64,000 bases of DNA from Pseudoduganella umbonata. GTDB taxonomy: Bacteria > Pseudomonadota > Gammaproteobacteria > Burkholderiales > Burkholderiaceae_D. The DNA lies in assembly GCF_014192225.1 (NCBI RefSeq), contig NZ_JACHXS010000009.1:1-64000 (forward strand), written 5' to 3'. Under the pieces are notes generated by a model. That model searched no databases. It saw only the letters and a list, made by a program, of their open reading frames with translations, and was not told the origin of the DNA. Positions within the stretch are counted from its first letter, which is position 1; the number at the start of each line of letters is the position of its first letter. Below are positions 26,916 through 36,595 of the stretch, piece by piece. Both the position numbers and the translations under genes were made by a program.

Positions 26916-27719
26916 CAGGTCGACCGACACCTCCATGTCGTTGCGTACCAGCGGCGGCCCGAACTGGCTGAAGATCGCCACGTTGGCGGCATCGTGGCCG
27001 CGGGCGATCGTCACGCGGCCGCCGCGCGGTGCATCCTGGGTCGGATCGAAGGTGTACCAGCGCCCGCCCACGTAAGCCTCGAACCATGCGTGCAGGTCCA
27101 TCGGTTCCAGGCCGTGCAGGTAGCCGGCCACGATGCGCGCCGGGATGCACAGGCTGCGGCACAGGGCGATGCCCAGGTGCGCCAGGTCGCGGCACACGCC
27201 TTCGCGCCGCTCGTTGACGGCGCTTGCCGCCATGTGGCTGTACGGCGATGCAGGATTGAAGCGCACCTCGCGCCGGATCCACGCGGTGATGCAGGCCACC
27301 TGGTCGTACCCCGGCGCGACGCCGGCGACGATTTCGGCCGCCATCTCGGCGAACAGCTCGGATTCGCAGTAGCGGCTGGGCAGCAGGTACGTGAGCACCT
27401 CGTCGGGCAGGGTCTGCACCTCGTCGAACGGTGCGCCTGGCGCGACGTCGATCGTAGGGGACGTCATCACGTCGGCCGACGTGTAGATCGAAAAGGCGCC
27501 GGGTGGCGCCACCAGCCGCTGGCACAGGTTGCCATAGCTGTCGGTGAATTCCATCGCCGGCACCCCGGGCGCCAGGTTATAGCTTTGATGGGCCACCCAT
27601 TGCAGTGCGTCGCTGCGCGGGCGCAGCATCAGGATGAACGGCGTCGGCTCGGCAACGATGAAACTCAGGTTGCATCGGGTGCGCAACAACATGGCAGGCT
27701 CGCTTTCGCTTGTTGACAT
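26898..27719 (-). CDS. transglutaminase-like protein, set 1
   Basis: A 273-residue cytoplasmic protein of the bacterial transglutaminase-like superfamily. The N-terminal beta domain (about 1-120) is followed by the papain-like core with the triad Cys in RREGVCRDLAHL, His in MDLHAWFEAYV and Asp in WYTFDPTQ. These enzymes act as peptidases or amide-bond exchangers. It is oriented with the alpha-E and ATP-grasp genes but separated from them by about 100 bases. There is no good Shine-Dalgarno; Met at 27692 is an alternative start. Its 3' end overlaps that of the metallopeptidase gene on the other strand. Confidence 0.88.
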   Translation of the reverse strand: MSTSESEPAMLLRTRCNLSFIVAEPTPFILMLRPRSDALQWVAHQSYNLAPGVPAMEFTDSYGNLCQRLVAPPGAFSIYTSADVMTSPTIDVAPGAPFDEVQTLPDEVLTYLLPSRYCESELFAEMAAEIVAGVAPGYDQVACITAWIRREVRFNPASPYSHMAASAVNERREGVCRDLAHLGIALCRSLCIPARIVAGYLHGLEPMDLHAWFEAYVGGRWYTFDPTQDAPRGGRVTIARGHDAANVAIFSQFGPPLVRNDMEVSVDLLGSLS

Positions 27720-27821
27720 AAGTGCACCAATAAGGCGCACGAGTTGCAAATATTACCATTTTGGTGCGGTGCGTCATTTTTTGGTGCAGAAGTGTGACAT
27801 TGCGCAGGCATGGCCGACACC

Positions 27822-28781
27822 TTACGCCGCGTCTTCCGACGCGGCCGGCACCAGGAAATCGCTGCCGATGCCATTGCCGATCTGCTCGATCGAGACGAGG
27901 AACGACGTCAGGAAATCGTGCAGGCCTTCCGCCAGGATGTCGTCGATCACCGCATGCTGCAGGCGGGCGTGCAGCTTGCCGGCCAGGCGCTCGGTTTCGT
28001 GCGACACGTCGTTGCTGATCTCGCGCAGGTTGGCCACCACGGCGGCCATGCAGGCCACCAGCGAGCGCGGCATCTTCGCCTCGAGAATCAGCAGCGTGGC
28101 CACGCGGGCCGGCGTGATGGCATCGCGGTAGACCTTGCGGTAGGTCTCGAACGCGGACACGGAGCGCAGCAGCGCCGCCAGGTAATAGAACTCGCCCTGC
28201 GGCCCCGCCTTGATGGCATCGGAATCGAGGGAGCGGAATTTCACGTCGAGGATGCGCGCCGTGTTGTCCGCGCGCTCCAGGAAGGTGCCGAGGCGGATGA
28301 AGTTGAACGCACCGTCCTGGAACATGGTGCCCAGCGTGACGCCGCGCGACAGGTGCGAGCGGTGCTTGACCCATTCCAGGAACTGGCCCGGCTGGTGCTC
28401 GAACATGCGGCTTTTCAGGTGCTGCTGCAGCTCGATCCACGTGGTGTTCTCGGTTTCCCACACTTCCGTGGGCAGGGTGCCGCGTACCGCCCGGGCATTC
28501 TCCCGCGCGCCCGCCAGGCAACTGGCAATCGATGAAGGATTGTCCGGATCGCGCACCATGAAGTCGATGACTTCCTTCTGCGTCAGCGCCGGATATTTGG
28601 CGTCGAACTGCCGTTCCAGTTCCGACACGCTCAGCATGGTGCGCCAGCCCTGCTGGGCGGCCACCGACGATTGCGGCATCAGCGAGTACTGCACGCGCAC
28701 GTCGAGCATGCGGGCCGTGTTTTCGGCGCGTTCGGTGTAGCGGGCCATCCAGAACAGATGATCTGCGGTGCGGCTCAGCAT
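27822..28781 (-). CDS. alpha-E domain protein, set 1
   Basis: A 319-residue all-helical alpha-E (DUF403) protein beginning MLSRTADHLFWMARYTERAE, with the repeated diagnostic pattern FIRLGTFLERADNTARILDV in its middle. Alpha-E proteins are named for their helices and conserved glutamates and almost always accompany the circularly permuted ATP-grasp protein. They may hold the substrate. Its ATG is one base after the ATP-grasp stop, so the pair is tightly coupled. Confidence 0.92.
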   Translation of the reverse strand: MLSRTADHLFWMARYTERAENTARMLDVRVQYSLMPQSSVAAQQGWRTMLSVSELERQFDAKYPALTQKEVIDFMVRDPDNPSSIASCLAGARENARAVRGTLPTEVWETENTTWIELQQHLKSRMFEHQPGQFLEWVKHRSHLSRGVTLGTMFQDGAFNFIRLGTFLERADNTARILDVKFRSLDSDAIKAGPQGEFYYLAALLRSVSAFETYRKVYRDAITPARVATLLILEAKMPRSLVACMAAVVANLREISNDVSHETERLAGKLHARLQHAVIDDILAEGLHDFLTSFLVSIEQIGNGIGSDFLVPAASEDAA

Positions 28782-28782
28782 A

Positions 28783-30195
28783 TTAGTTCTCCAGTATCCA
28801 CGTGTCCTTGGTGCCGCCGCCCTGCGACGAATTCACCACCAGCGAGCCCTCCTGCAGCGCCACGCGGGTCAGCCCGCCCGGCACCATCGTCACCGTCTTG
28901 CCCGACAGGACGAACGGGCGCAGGTCGATGTGGCGCGGCGCGATGCCCGAGTCGACATAGGTCGGGCAGGCCGACAGCGCCAGCGTGGGCTGGGCGATGT
29001 AGCCCGACGGATTGGCCAGCAGCCGCTCGCGGAACGCCTCGACCTGGGCGCTGGTCGAGGCAGGGCCGACCAGCATGCCGTAGCCGCCAGCGCCGTGCAC
29101 TTCCTTGACCACCAGGTCCGGCAGGTTCGCCAGCGTGTAGGCCAGGTCCTCCTTCTTCCTGCACTGATAGGTGGGGACGTTGTTGAGGATCGGCTTTTCG
29201 CCGAGATAGAACTCGATCATGTCGGGCACGTACGGGTAGATCGACTTGTCGTCGGCCACGCCGGTGCCAATGGCATTGGCCAGCCCCACCCGCCCGGCGC
29301 GCACCGCCTCCATCAGGCCGGGCACGCCCAGCGTGGATTCGGGGCGGAATGCGCGCGGATCGAGATAGTCGTCGTCGATGCGGCGGTAGATGACGTCGAC
29401 CCGCCGCGGGCCGCGCGTGGTGCGCATGTAGACGGTCTCGTTTTTCACGTACAGGTCCTGCCCCTGCACCAGCGCGACACCCATCTGCTGGGCCAGGAAC
29501 GCGTGTTCGAAGTAAGCCGAATTGTGCATACCGGGCGTGAGCACGACCACGGTCGGATCGGCGATGCCATGCGGTGCCACGGTGCGCAGGTTATCCAGCA
29601 GCAGGTCGGGATAATGATCGACCGGTGCCACCCGGTTGCTGGCGAACAGCGCGGGAAACAGCCGCATCATCATCTTGCGGTTTTCCAGCATGTACGAGAC
29701 GCCGGACGGCACGCGCAGGTTGTCTTCCAGGACGTAGAACTCGCCCTCCCCGGCCCGCACGATATCGACGCCGGCAATGTGCGCGTAGATGTCGGCCGGC
29801 ACGTCGACGCCCTGCATGGCCGGCCGGTACTGGGCATTGTTCAGGATCTGTTCGGGCGGGATGATGCCCGCCTTGAGGATCTCCTGGTCGTGGTAGACAT
29901 CGTGCAGGAAGCGGTTCAGCGCCGTCACCCGCTGCACCAGGCCGGCCTGCAGCTTGGCCCACTCGGCGGCGTGGATGACGCGCGGGATGATATCGAACGG
30001 GATCAGCCGCTCCTTGCCGGCCGTGTCGCCGTAGACGGCGAACGTGATGCCGACGCGCTGGAAGATCAGCTCGGCTTCGGTCCGTTTCTGGTCGATCTGG
30101 CCCGGTGGCTGGAGCGCCAGCCAGTCCGCGAACGCCTGGTAGTGCGGGCGCACGGTTGCCTCGGTGGAATACATTTCGTTGTAAAAGTTCGGCAT
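28783..30195 (-). CDS. circularly permuted type 2 ATP-grasp protein, set 1
   Basis: A 470-residue ATP-grasp ligase of the DUF404/DUF407 group. Landmarks are VYGDTAGKERLIPFDIIPRV, YVLEDNLRVPSGVSYMLENR, VVVLTPGMHNSAYFEHAFLA, VIYRRIDDDYLDPRAF, VVKEVHGAGGYGMLVGP and the end VPGGLTRVA, then QGGGTKDTW. In the permuted order the phosphate-binding and metal-binding segments swap relative to classical ATP-grasp enzymes. It is predicted to form peptide-like bonds using ATP. It is the first gene of the minus-strand operon with the alpha-E gene. The 385 bases upstream contain the nested palindrome. Confidence 0.93.
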   Translation of the reverse strand: MPNFYNEMYSTEATVRPHYQAFADWLALQPPGQIDQKRTEAELIFQRVGITFAVYGDTAGKERLIPFDIIPRVIHAAEWAKLQAGLVQRVTALNRFLHDVYHDQEILKAGIIPPEQILNNAQYRPAMQGVDVPADIYAHIAGVDIVRAGEGEFYVLEDNLRVPSGVSYMLENRKMMMRLFPALFASNRVAPVDHYPDLLLDNLRTVAPHGIADPTVVVLTPGMHNSAYFEHAFLAQQMGVALVQGQDLYVKNETVYMRTTRGPRRVDVIYRRIDDDYLDPRAFRPESTLGVPGLMEAVRAGRVGLANAIGTGVADDKSIYPYVPDMIEFYLGEKPILNNVPTYQCRKKEDLAYTLANLPDLVVKEVHGAGGYGMLVGPASTSAQVEAFRERLLANPSGYIAQPTLALSACPTYVDSGIAPRHIDLRPFVLSGKTVTMVPGGLTRVALQEGSLVVNSSQGGGTKDTWILEN

Positions 30196-30270
30196 CGATT
30201 CCTCCTCGTGGCAAGAGTGCTAACAAGAAACGTGCCAGGGGGGTTAATCGGTCGAAACAGCCACGGCAGG

Positions 30271-30456
30271 TAGCGTTACAGGGGTCTGTCCCCGGTAAGT
30301 GACGACCTGCGTGCTTGCCAGCGGCAGGTTGAGGGGACTGACCCCGGTGTTTGCCCGCATTCCTGGCACGCCGGCAAACACCGGGGTCAGTCCCCTCACA
30401 ACGCCAACAATAAGCTAGCTGCCAACACTTACCGGGGACAGACCCCTGTAACGCTA
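30271..30456. repeat. nested perfect inverted repeats (31-bp outer, 26-bp inner arms)
   Basis: In the divergent region between two cluster operons, 30271-30301 is the exact reverse complement of 30426-30456 (31 bp, core GGGGTCTGTCCCC). Inside it, 30330-30355 is the exact reverse complement of 30373-30398 (26 bp, core GGGGACTGACCCC). The two core types are variants of each other, and each is itself almost palindromic. The unit looks like a REP-like element inserted within another. Related cores occur at 56877-57005. The rest of the 30196-30580 gap holds no gene. Confidence 0.85.
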
Positions 30457-30580
30457 GCGCCGGCGATCGCATCGACCAGCCACTACTCCCCCACACACTC
30501 CAGACAGAGATTGCATTTTTAGCAGGTACGAATCATGCTTCATCACCTTATATCGCGCCCATTTCGAAAGGCAGTCCCGC

Positions 30581-33500
30581 ATGGCTATCCGTATCGCGCT
30601 GCACCACAAGACCAGTTACCGCTATGACCGCTTGGTCAGCCTGTCCCCCCATGAAGTGCGCCTGCGCCCGGCCCCCCACGCGCGCACGCCGATCCTGTCC
30701 TACTCGCTGACGGTAACGCCGCAGGAACACTTCATCAACTGGCAGCAGGACCCGTACGGCAACTACATCGGCCGCTTTGTCTTCCCCGAAAAATCGGACA
30801 CCCTCGACTTCACGGTCGACCTGGTGGCCGACATGACCGTCATCAATCCGTTCGACTTCTTCGTCGAGAAGTACGCGGAGACCTTCCCGTTCGCCTACCC
30901 GCCGCAACTGACGTCCGAGCTGAGCGCCTACCTCCAGATCGAACCGTCAAGCCCGCTGGTGATGGAATGGGTGACCGCGGCACGCCGCGACCTGCTGGGA
31001 AAACCGATGGGCACCAACGACTTCCTGGTGGCCGTCAACCAGCGCCTGCAGCGCGACATCGCCTACCTGCTGCGCATGGAACCCGGCGTGCAGGCCCCCG
31101 ATGAAACGCTGGAGAAGCGTTCCGGCTCGTGCCGCGACACCGGCTGGCTGCTGGTGCAGATCCTGCGCGAGATGGGGCTGGCGGCACGCTTCGTGTCCGG
31201 CTACCTGATCCAGCTGCGCGCCGACCAGGAAGCGCTCGATGGCCCCAGCGGCACCGACGTCGACTTCACGGACCTGCACGCGTGGACCGAGGTGTACATC
31301 CCCGGCGCCGGCTGGATCGGGCTCGACCCCACCTCCGGCATGCTGGCCAGCGAGGGCCACATTCCGCTGGCCTGTACCGCCCTGCCGTCGTCGGCGGCGC
31401 CAGTTTCCGGCTACACGGACAAGGCCGAGGTCACGTTCTTCCACGAGATGACGATCACGCGCATCCACGAAGACCCGCGCGTCACGAAACCGTACACGGA
31501 AGCGGACTGGCAAAAGATCGACCGCCTCGGCCAGCAAGTCGATGCGGACCTGAAGGCCCAGGACGTGCGCCTGACCCAGGGCGGCGAACCGACCTTCGTG
31601 TCGATCGACGACATGGACGGCCCGGAATGGAACACCCAGGCCCACGGCGACAAGAAGCGCGAGCTGGCGGGCAACCTGATGCACCGCCTGAAGAACCACT
31701 TCGCGCCGGGCGGCATGCTGCATTACGGCCAGGGCAAGTGGTACCCGGGCGAACCGCTGCCGCGCTGGGCGCTCAATATCTACTGGCGCATCGACGGCCA
31801 GCCGATGTGGCTCGACGCCACGCTGTTCTCGGACGAACATATCGACGACGGCTATGGCCCCGACGATGCCGGCCGCTTCACCACCGAACTGGTGAAATCG
31901 CTCGCCCTGCCCGCTAACAGCGCCATCCCCGCCTACGAGGACGTGCTGCTGCAAGCCCAGCGCGAGCAGGCTCTGCCGGGCAACCTCGATCCGCTGGACG
32001 CCGATCTCAACGCGCCGGAAGAACGCCGCCGCCTGGCCCGCCTGCTCGAACGGGGCCTGGGCGAGGTGGCCGGCTACGTGCTGCCGCTGAAGGCCAAGGA
32101 CTACGATCCAGCCACGATCGGCACCGTCTGGCAGACGTCACCGTGGCCGATCCGGCGCGAGAACCTGTACCTCATCGAGGGGGATTCGCCGATCGGCCTG
32201 CGGCTGCCGCTGGCCACGCTGCCGTGGGTGCTGCCGGAAGAACGCGAGGACGAATACGACGTCGACCCGTTCGCGCCGCGCGCCGCGCTGCCGGTCGAGG
32301 AACGGAAGAAGGAAAAGGAGAAGCGGCCGATCCTGGGCCTGGCTGCGGGCAAAGCAGCGGACAAGGCGCCCGACAAGGCCCGCAGGCCGGTCGTCGAACC
32401 GATCCGCCCATTGAAACCGGCCGAACCGGCGCCGCGAGACGTGATCCACACCGCGCTGTGCGTCGAAGTGCGCGCCGGCCGCCTGTACGTGTTCATGCCG
32501 CCACTGAAACGCATCGAGGATTACCTGGCGCTGGTGGGTGCTGTCGAACGCACCGCGGGCAAGCTGGGGATGAAGCTGCGCATCGAAGGCTACGCGCCGC
32601 CGCGCGACCCGCGCATCAAGCTGCTCAGCGTAACGCCCGACCCCGGCGTGATCGAGGTGAACATCCACCCGGCGGCCAGCTGGAACGAGCTGGTTTATAA
32701 CGTGTCGACCTTGTACCAGGAAGCCCGCCTGACCCGGCTGGGCACCGAGAAGTTCATGCTCGACGGCCGCCACACCGGCACCGGCGGCGGCAACCACGCC
32801 ACCCTGGGCGGCGCCACCGCCGAGGACAGCCCGATGCTGCGCCGTCCGGACCTGCTGAAAAGCCTGATCACCTACTGGCAGAACCACCCTGCCCTGTCGT
32901 ACCTGTTCTCCGGCACGTTCATCGGGCCGACCAGCCAGGCGCCGCGCGTGGACGAAGCGCGCGACGACAACCTGTACGAACTGGCGATCGCGTTCCAGCA
33001 GATGGACCAGGTACTGCCGACGTTGCATGAAGGCGACAAACCGTGGATCGTCGACCGCCTGCTGCGCAACCTGCTGGTGGACCTGACGGGCAATACCCAC
33101 CGTTCCGAATTCTCCATCGACAAGCTGTATTCGCCGGACGGCCCCACCGGCCGCCTGGGCCTGGTGGAATTCCGCGCCTTCGAGATGCCGCCGCACGAGC
33201 GCATGAGCCTATTGCAGATGCTGCTGCTGCGCGCCCTGGTCGCGCGCTTCTGGCGCCAGCCCTACCAGGCCAAGCTGGTGAACTGGGGCGTGGCGCTGCA
33301 CGACCGCTGGATGCTGCCCCATTTCGTCGCCCAGGACATCCGCGACGTGGCCCGCGACCTGCGCGCGCACGGCTACGAATTCGAGGACCACTGGTTCGAG
33401 CCATTCATCGAGTTCCGCTTCCCCCGCTTCGGCACTGTTGTTTATGAGGGCGTGGAAATGGAGCTGCGCCAGGCGATCGAGCCGTGGAACGTGCTCGGCG

Positions 33501-33964
33501 AGGAAGTCAGCGCCGGCGGCACCGCGCGCTATGTCGATTCGTCGGTGGAGCGGATGCAGCTGCTGGTGCGCGGGCTGACCAACGGCCGCCACGTCATCGC
33601 CTGCAATGGCCGCATGCTGCCGCTTCACCCGACCGGCATTCCAGGCGAGTACGTGGCCGGCGTGCGCTTCCGCGCCTGGAGCCCGTGGTCGGCGCTGCAC
33701 CCGACCATCCGGGTACAGGCACCGCTCACTTTCGACCTGGTCGACACCTGGAGCGGGCGCGCGATCGGCGGCTGCACGTACCACGTGGTGCATCCGGGCG
33801 GCCGTAACGAAGTCGGCTCGCCCGTCAACGCCAACGCCGCCGAGGCGCGCCGCTTCGCGCGCTTCTGGCCGCACGGCCACACGCCGGGCCCGATGACTGT
33901 GCGAAAAGAGGAACAGAATCCGAGCTTCCCGATGACATTGGATTTGCGCTGGCAGCCAGATTAA
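30581..33964 (+). CDS. large transglutaminase-like protein with DUF2126
   Basis: An 1127-residue protein. Residues 1-290 are a transglutaminase-like unit: beta domain starting IRIALHHKTSYRYDRLVSLS, then Cys184 in RSGSCRDTG, His233 in DLHAWTEVYIPG and Asp249 in IGLDPTSGM. Residues from about 330 are the long DUF2126 domain (LTQGGEPTFVSIDD, YGQGKWYPGEPLPRWAL, ENLYLIEGDSPIGLRLPL, LVEFRAFEMPPHERM). A proline/lysine-rich insert with EERKKEKEKRP sits near 575. It is the first gene of the plus-strand set, 42 bases before the ATP-grasp/alpha-E fusion. DUF2126 resembles glutamine-synthetase-like/amidoligase proteins by context, so the protein may combine bond making and breaking; that is inference. 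Confidence 0.92.
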   Translation: MAIRIALHHKTSYRYDRLVSLSPHEVRLRPAPHARTPILSYSLTVTPQEHFINWQQDPYGNYIGRFVFPEKSDTLDFTVDLVADMTVINPFDFFVEKYAETFPFAYPPQLTSELSAYLQIEPSSPLVMEWVTAARRDLLGKPMGTNDFLVAVNQRLQRDIAYLLRMEPGVQAPDETLEKRSGSCRDTGWLLVQILREMGLAARFVSGYLIQLRADQEALDGPSGTDVDFTDLHAWTEVYIPGAGWIGLDPTSGMLASEGHIPLACTALPSSAAPVSGYTDKAEVTFFHEMTITRIHEDPRVTKPYTEADWQKIDRLGQQVDADLKAQDVRLTQGGEPTFVSIDDMDGPEWNTQAHGDKKRELAGNLMHRLKNHFAPGGMLHYGQGKWYPGEPLPRWALNIYWRIDGQPMWLDATLFSDEHIDDGYGPDDAGRFTTELVKSLALPANSAIPAYEDVLLQAQREQALPGNLDPLDADLNAPEERRRLARLLERGLGEVAGYVLPLKAKDYDPATIGTVWQTSPWPIRRENLYLIEGDSPIGLRLPLATLPWVLPEEREDEYDVDPFAPRAALPVEERKKEKEKRPILGLAAGKAADKAPDKARRPVVEPIRPLKPAEPAPRDVIHTALCVEVRAGRLYVFMPPLKRIEDYLALVGAVERTAGKLGMKLRIEGYAPPRDPRIKLLSVTPDPGVIEVNIHPAASWNELVYNVSTLYQEARLTRLGTEKFMLDGRHTGTGGGNHATLGGATAEDSPMLRRPDLLKSLITYWQNHPALSYLFSGTFIGPTSQAPRVDEARDDNLYELAIAFQQMDQVLPTLHEGDKPWIVDRLLRNLLVDLTGNTHRSEFSIDKLYSPDGPTGRLGLVEFRAFEMPPHERMSLLQMLLLRALVARFWRQPYQAKLVNWGVALHDRWMLPHFVAQDIRDVARDLRAHGYEFEDHWFEPFIEFRFPRFGTVVYEGVEMELRQAIEPWNVLGEEVSAGGTARYVDSSVERMQLLVRGLTNGRHVIACNGRMLPLHPTGIPGEYVAGVRFRAWSPWSALHPTIRVQAPLTFDLVDTWSGRAIGGCTYHVVHPGGRNEVGSPVNANAAEARRFARFWPHGHTPGPMTVRKEEQNPSFPMTLDLRWQPD

Positions 33965-34006
33965 TCTACTGTTGATGCCTTATGGAAAGCAAAGCTGCTG
34001 TGCGAC

Positions 34007-36595
34007 ATGTCGAATAATCTACTTGAGTCCTACCTCTCCGCGCCCGATGGTTTCGATGAAATGCTCGACGCGGCGAGGGTGCCCCGCGCGCACTGGCGCG
34101 CCATGCTCGACAGCCTGGAGCACGAACCGCCGGACATGATGCGCCAGCGCCACGAAATGGTGCAGCGCCAGGTGCGGGAAAACGGCGTGACGTACAACGT
34201 GCGCGCCGACGCCGACGGCCTGCAGCGTCCATGGGACCTGAACGTGCTGCCCCTGATCCTGCCGTACGAGGAATGGAGCGGCATCGAAGCGGCGGTGATC
34301 CAGCGCGCCCGGCTGCTCAATAAGATCCTCGGCGACGTCTACGGCCCGCAGGACATGCTGCGCGAGGGCCTGCTGCCCCCGGCGCTGGTGCATGGCCACG
34401 CCGGCTTCCTGCGCCCGTGCCACGGCATGAGCCACCACGACGACATCGCCCTGCACTTCTACGCGGTGGACCTGGCGCGCGCGCCGGACGGCCGCTGGTG
34501 GGTGCTGGCCGACCGCACGCAGGCGCCATCCGGCGCCGGCTACGCGCTGGAAAACCGCGCGATCATTTCTCCCACCTTTCCCGACCTGCTGCGCGAACTG
34601 AAAGTGCAGCCGCTGAGTGGTTTCTTCCGCACCATGCGCGACAGCCTGGTGCACTGGGGCCGCCTGTGCGCGGCCAACGGCGATTCACCGGCCCCGCTGC
34701 GCGAAGGCGAAATGCCGCTGATCGTGCTGCTGACGCCCGGCCCCCGCACCGAAAGCTATTACGAGCAGGCGTATCTCGCGCGCCATCTCGGCCTGCCGCT
34801 GGTGGAAGGCAGCGACCTCACCGTGCGCGACGGCGTGGTCTATTTAAAAACCTTGGCGGGACTGCACCGGGTGCATGTGATCATCCGCCGCGTCGACGAC
34901 GAATCCTGCGACCCGCTGGAACTACGCAGCTCGATGCTGGGTGTGGCGGGACTGACACAGGCGGCGCGGCGCGGCAACGTGCTGGTGTCGAACAGCCTGG
35001 GTTCCAGCCTGCTCGAATCGGGCGCCCTGCTCGGCTTCCTGCCGGCGCTGTCGCGGCGGCTGCTGGGCGAGCCGCTCAAAATGCCGTCGGTCGCCACCTG
35101 GTGGTGCGGCGAACCGGCCGCGCTGGAAGCGGTGATCGCGAAACTCGACCGGCTGGTCATCAAACCGAGCTTTTCACAGCTGCCGCCGGTCACCGTGTTC
35201 GGCCAGGACCTGGCCGGCGATGCGCGCGAGGCGCTGATTGCCAAGCTGCGCGCCAATCCGAATAACTACATCGCCCAGGAAGTGGTGCAGCTGTCGCGGG
35301 CACCGGTCTGGAAGCCCGGCGCGGCCTCCGGCCTGCAGCCGCGCGCCATCGGCCTGCGCGTGTTTGCCTGCGCCACGCCCAACGGCTATGTCGTGATGCC
35401 GGGCGGCCTGACCCGCGTAGCCACCGGCCCGGATGCGCGCGTGCTGACGATGAAGATGGGCGGCGCCAGCAAGGACACCTGGGTGCAGGCACGCGCCCGG
35501 GTGTCGGTGCCGCGCCTGCAACAGCGCAGCATCACGGGCAAGGACCTGGTGCGCGAAGACAGCAACCTGTCGAGCCGCGTGGCGGAAAACCTGCTGTGGT
35601 TCGGCCGCTATGCGGAACGCTGCGACAACATCGCCCGCCTGCTGCGGGTGGCGCTCAACTTCCTGTTCAACGTGCGCTTCGACCAGCGCGGCGCGGAATG
35701 GCCGACCGTCGAGGCGCTGTGCATCTATTTTCAGCTGATCGATGGAGAAAGACGGCCGGTGGCGGGACAGGCGGCGCAGATGCAGAGCCAGACTTCCGGC
35801 CAGGGTGGTCAATCGCAAAGCCAGAGCCAGGCGGTCGCCATCTTCACCGATGCCGAACTGGAGTCGGCCCTGCTGCTGGCGGTGGTCTCGCCCAACGTGC
35901 CCGGGCTGGCCCGGCAGCAGCAACAACTGGTGCGCCTCGCCGGCCAGCTGCATGAACGCTTCTCGGTCGACAACTGGCGCGCACTGAACCGCATGGCGCA
36001 ACCGGCCGCCCGTCCCGGCGAGCGGCCGTCGCAGTCGGAAGCGATGACGATCCTCGACGACGCCGCCTCCTCGCTGATGACGCTGGCCGGCTTCGCGCTC
36101 GACGGCATGACGCGCGACCTCGGCTGGCGCTTCATGTCGATCGGCCGCCGCCTGGAGCGGCTGCAGTTCCAGAGCGTGGTGCTGCAGCGCGCGCTGGCGA
36201 TGGACGAAAACGGCAACCTGGAATGGCTGCTCGAACTGTCCGACAGCATCATCACTTATCGGGCCCGCTATCGCGCCCAGCCAGAGTGGCTACCGGTGCT
36301 CGACCTGCTGCTGCGCGACGGCACCAATCCGCGCTCGATCCTGTTCCAGATGGACGGGATTTTGGGGGCTTTGCGGAAAATCGCGCTGACGCATGGGGAC
36401 TGCGGCGTGGAGCTGCTGGCGCCGTTGCGGGAGGAGGTGCTGGCCCTGGAGCCGGATGCCGACCTCAATTACGCCAATGCGCATTTGAGCGACCTGCTGA
36501 ATCGCATCCAGGTGGCCAGTGCGGCGTTGTCGGAGAAGATCAGTGTGCAGTTCTTCAGTTATACGGATGGGCAGCAGAGGAGCCGGAGATCATGA
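34007..36595 (+). CDS. circularly permuted ATP-grasp fused to alpha-E, set 2
   Basis: An 862-residue fusion of the two proteins encoded separately at 28783 and 27822. Residues 1-500 are the ATP-grasp part (GVTYNVRADADGLQRPWDLN, VLADRTQAPSGAGYALENR, IVLLTPGPRTESYYEQAYLA, VIIRRVDDESCDPLELRS, and MPGGLTRVA with GGASKDTW). Residues 525-860 are alpha-E (SRVAENLLWFGRYAERCDNI and DLGWRFMSIGRRLERLQFQS). A Gln/Ser-rich linker with SQTSGQGGQSQSQSQ interrupts the alpha-E part near 595. Fusion supports a physical complex of the separate pair. The stop overlaps the next start (ATGA). Confidence 0.92.
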   Translation: MSNNLLESYLSAPDGFDEMLDAARVPRAHWRAMLDSLEHEPPDMMRQRHEMVQRQVRENGVTYNVRADADGLQRPWDLNVLPLILPYEEWSGIEAAVIQRARLLNKILGDVYGPQDMLREGLLPPALVHGHAGFLRPCHGMSHHDDIALHFYAVDLARAPDGRWWVLADRTQAPSGAGYALENRAIISPTFPDLLRELKVQPLSGFFRTMRDSLVHWGRLCAANGDSPAPLREGEMPLIVLLTPGPRTESYYEQAYLARHLGLPLVEGSDLTVRDGVVYLKTLAGLHRVHVIIRRVDDESCDPLELRSSMLGVAGLTQAARRGNVLVSNSLGSSLLESGALLGFLPALSRRLLGEPLKMPSVATWWCGEPAALEAVIAKLDRLVIKPSFSQLPPVTVFGQDLAGDAREALIAKLRANPNNYIAQEVVQLSRAPVWKPGAASGLQPRAIGLRVFACATPNGYVVMPGGLTRVATGPDARVLTMKMGGASKDTWVQARARVSVPRLQQRSITGKDLVREDSNLSSRVAENLLWFGRYAERCDNIARLLRVALNFLFNVRFDQRGAEWPTVEALCIYFQLIDGERRPVAGQAAQMQSQTSGQGGQSQSQSQAVAIFTDAELESALLLAVVSPNVPGLARQQQQLVRLAGQLHERFSVDNWRALNRMAQPAARPGERPSQSEAMTILDDAASSLMTLAGFALDGMTRDLGWRFMSIGRRLERLQFQSVVLQRALAMDENGNLEWLLELSDSIITYRARYRAQPEWLPVLDLLLRDGTNPRSILFQMDGILGALRKIALTHGDCGVELLAPLREEVLALEPDADLNYANAHLSDLLNRIQVASAALSEKISVQFFSYTDGQQRSRRS

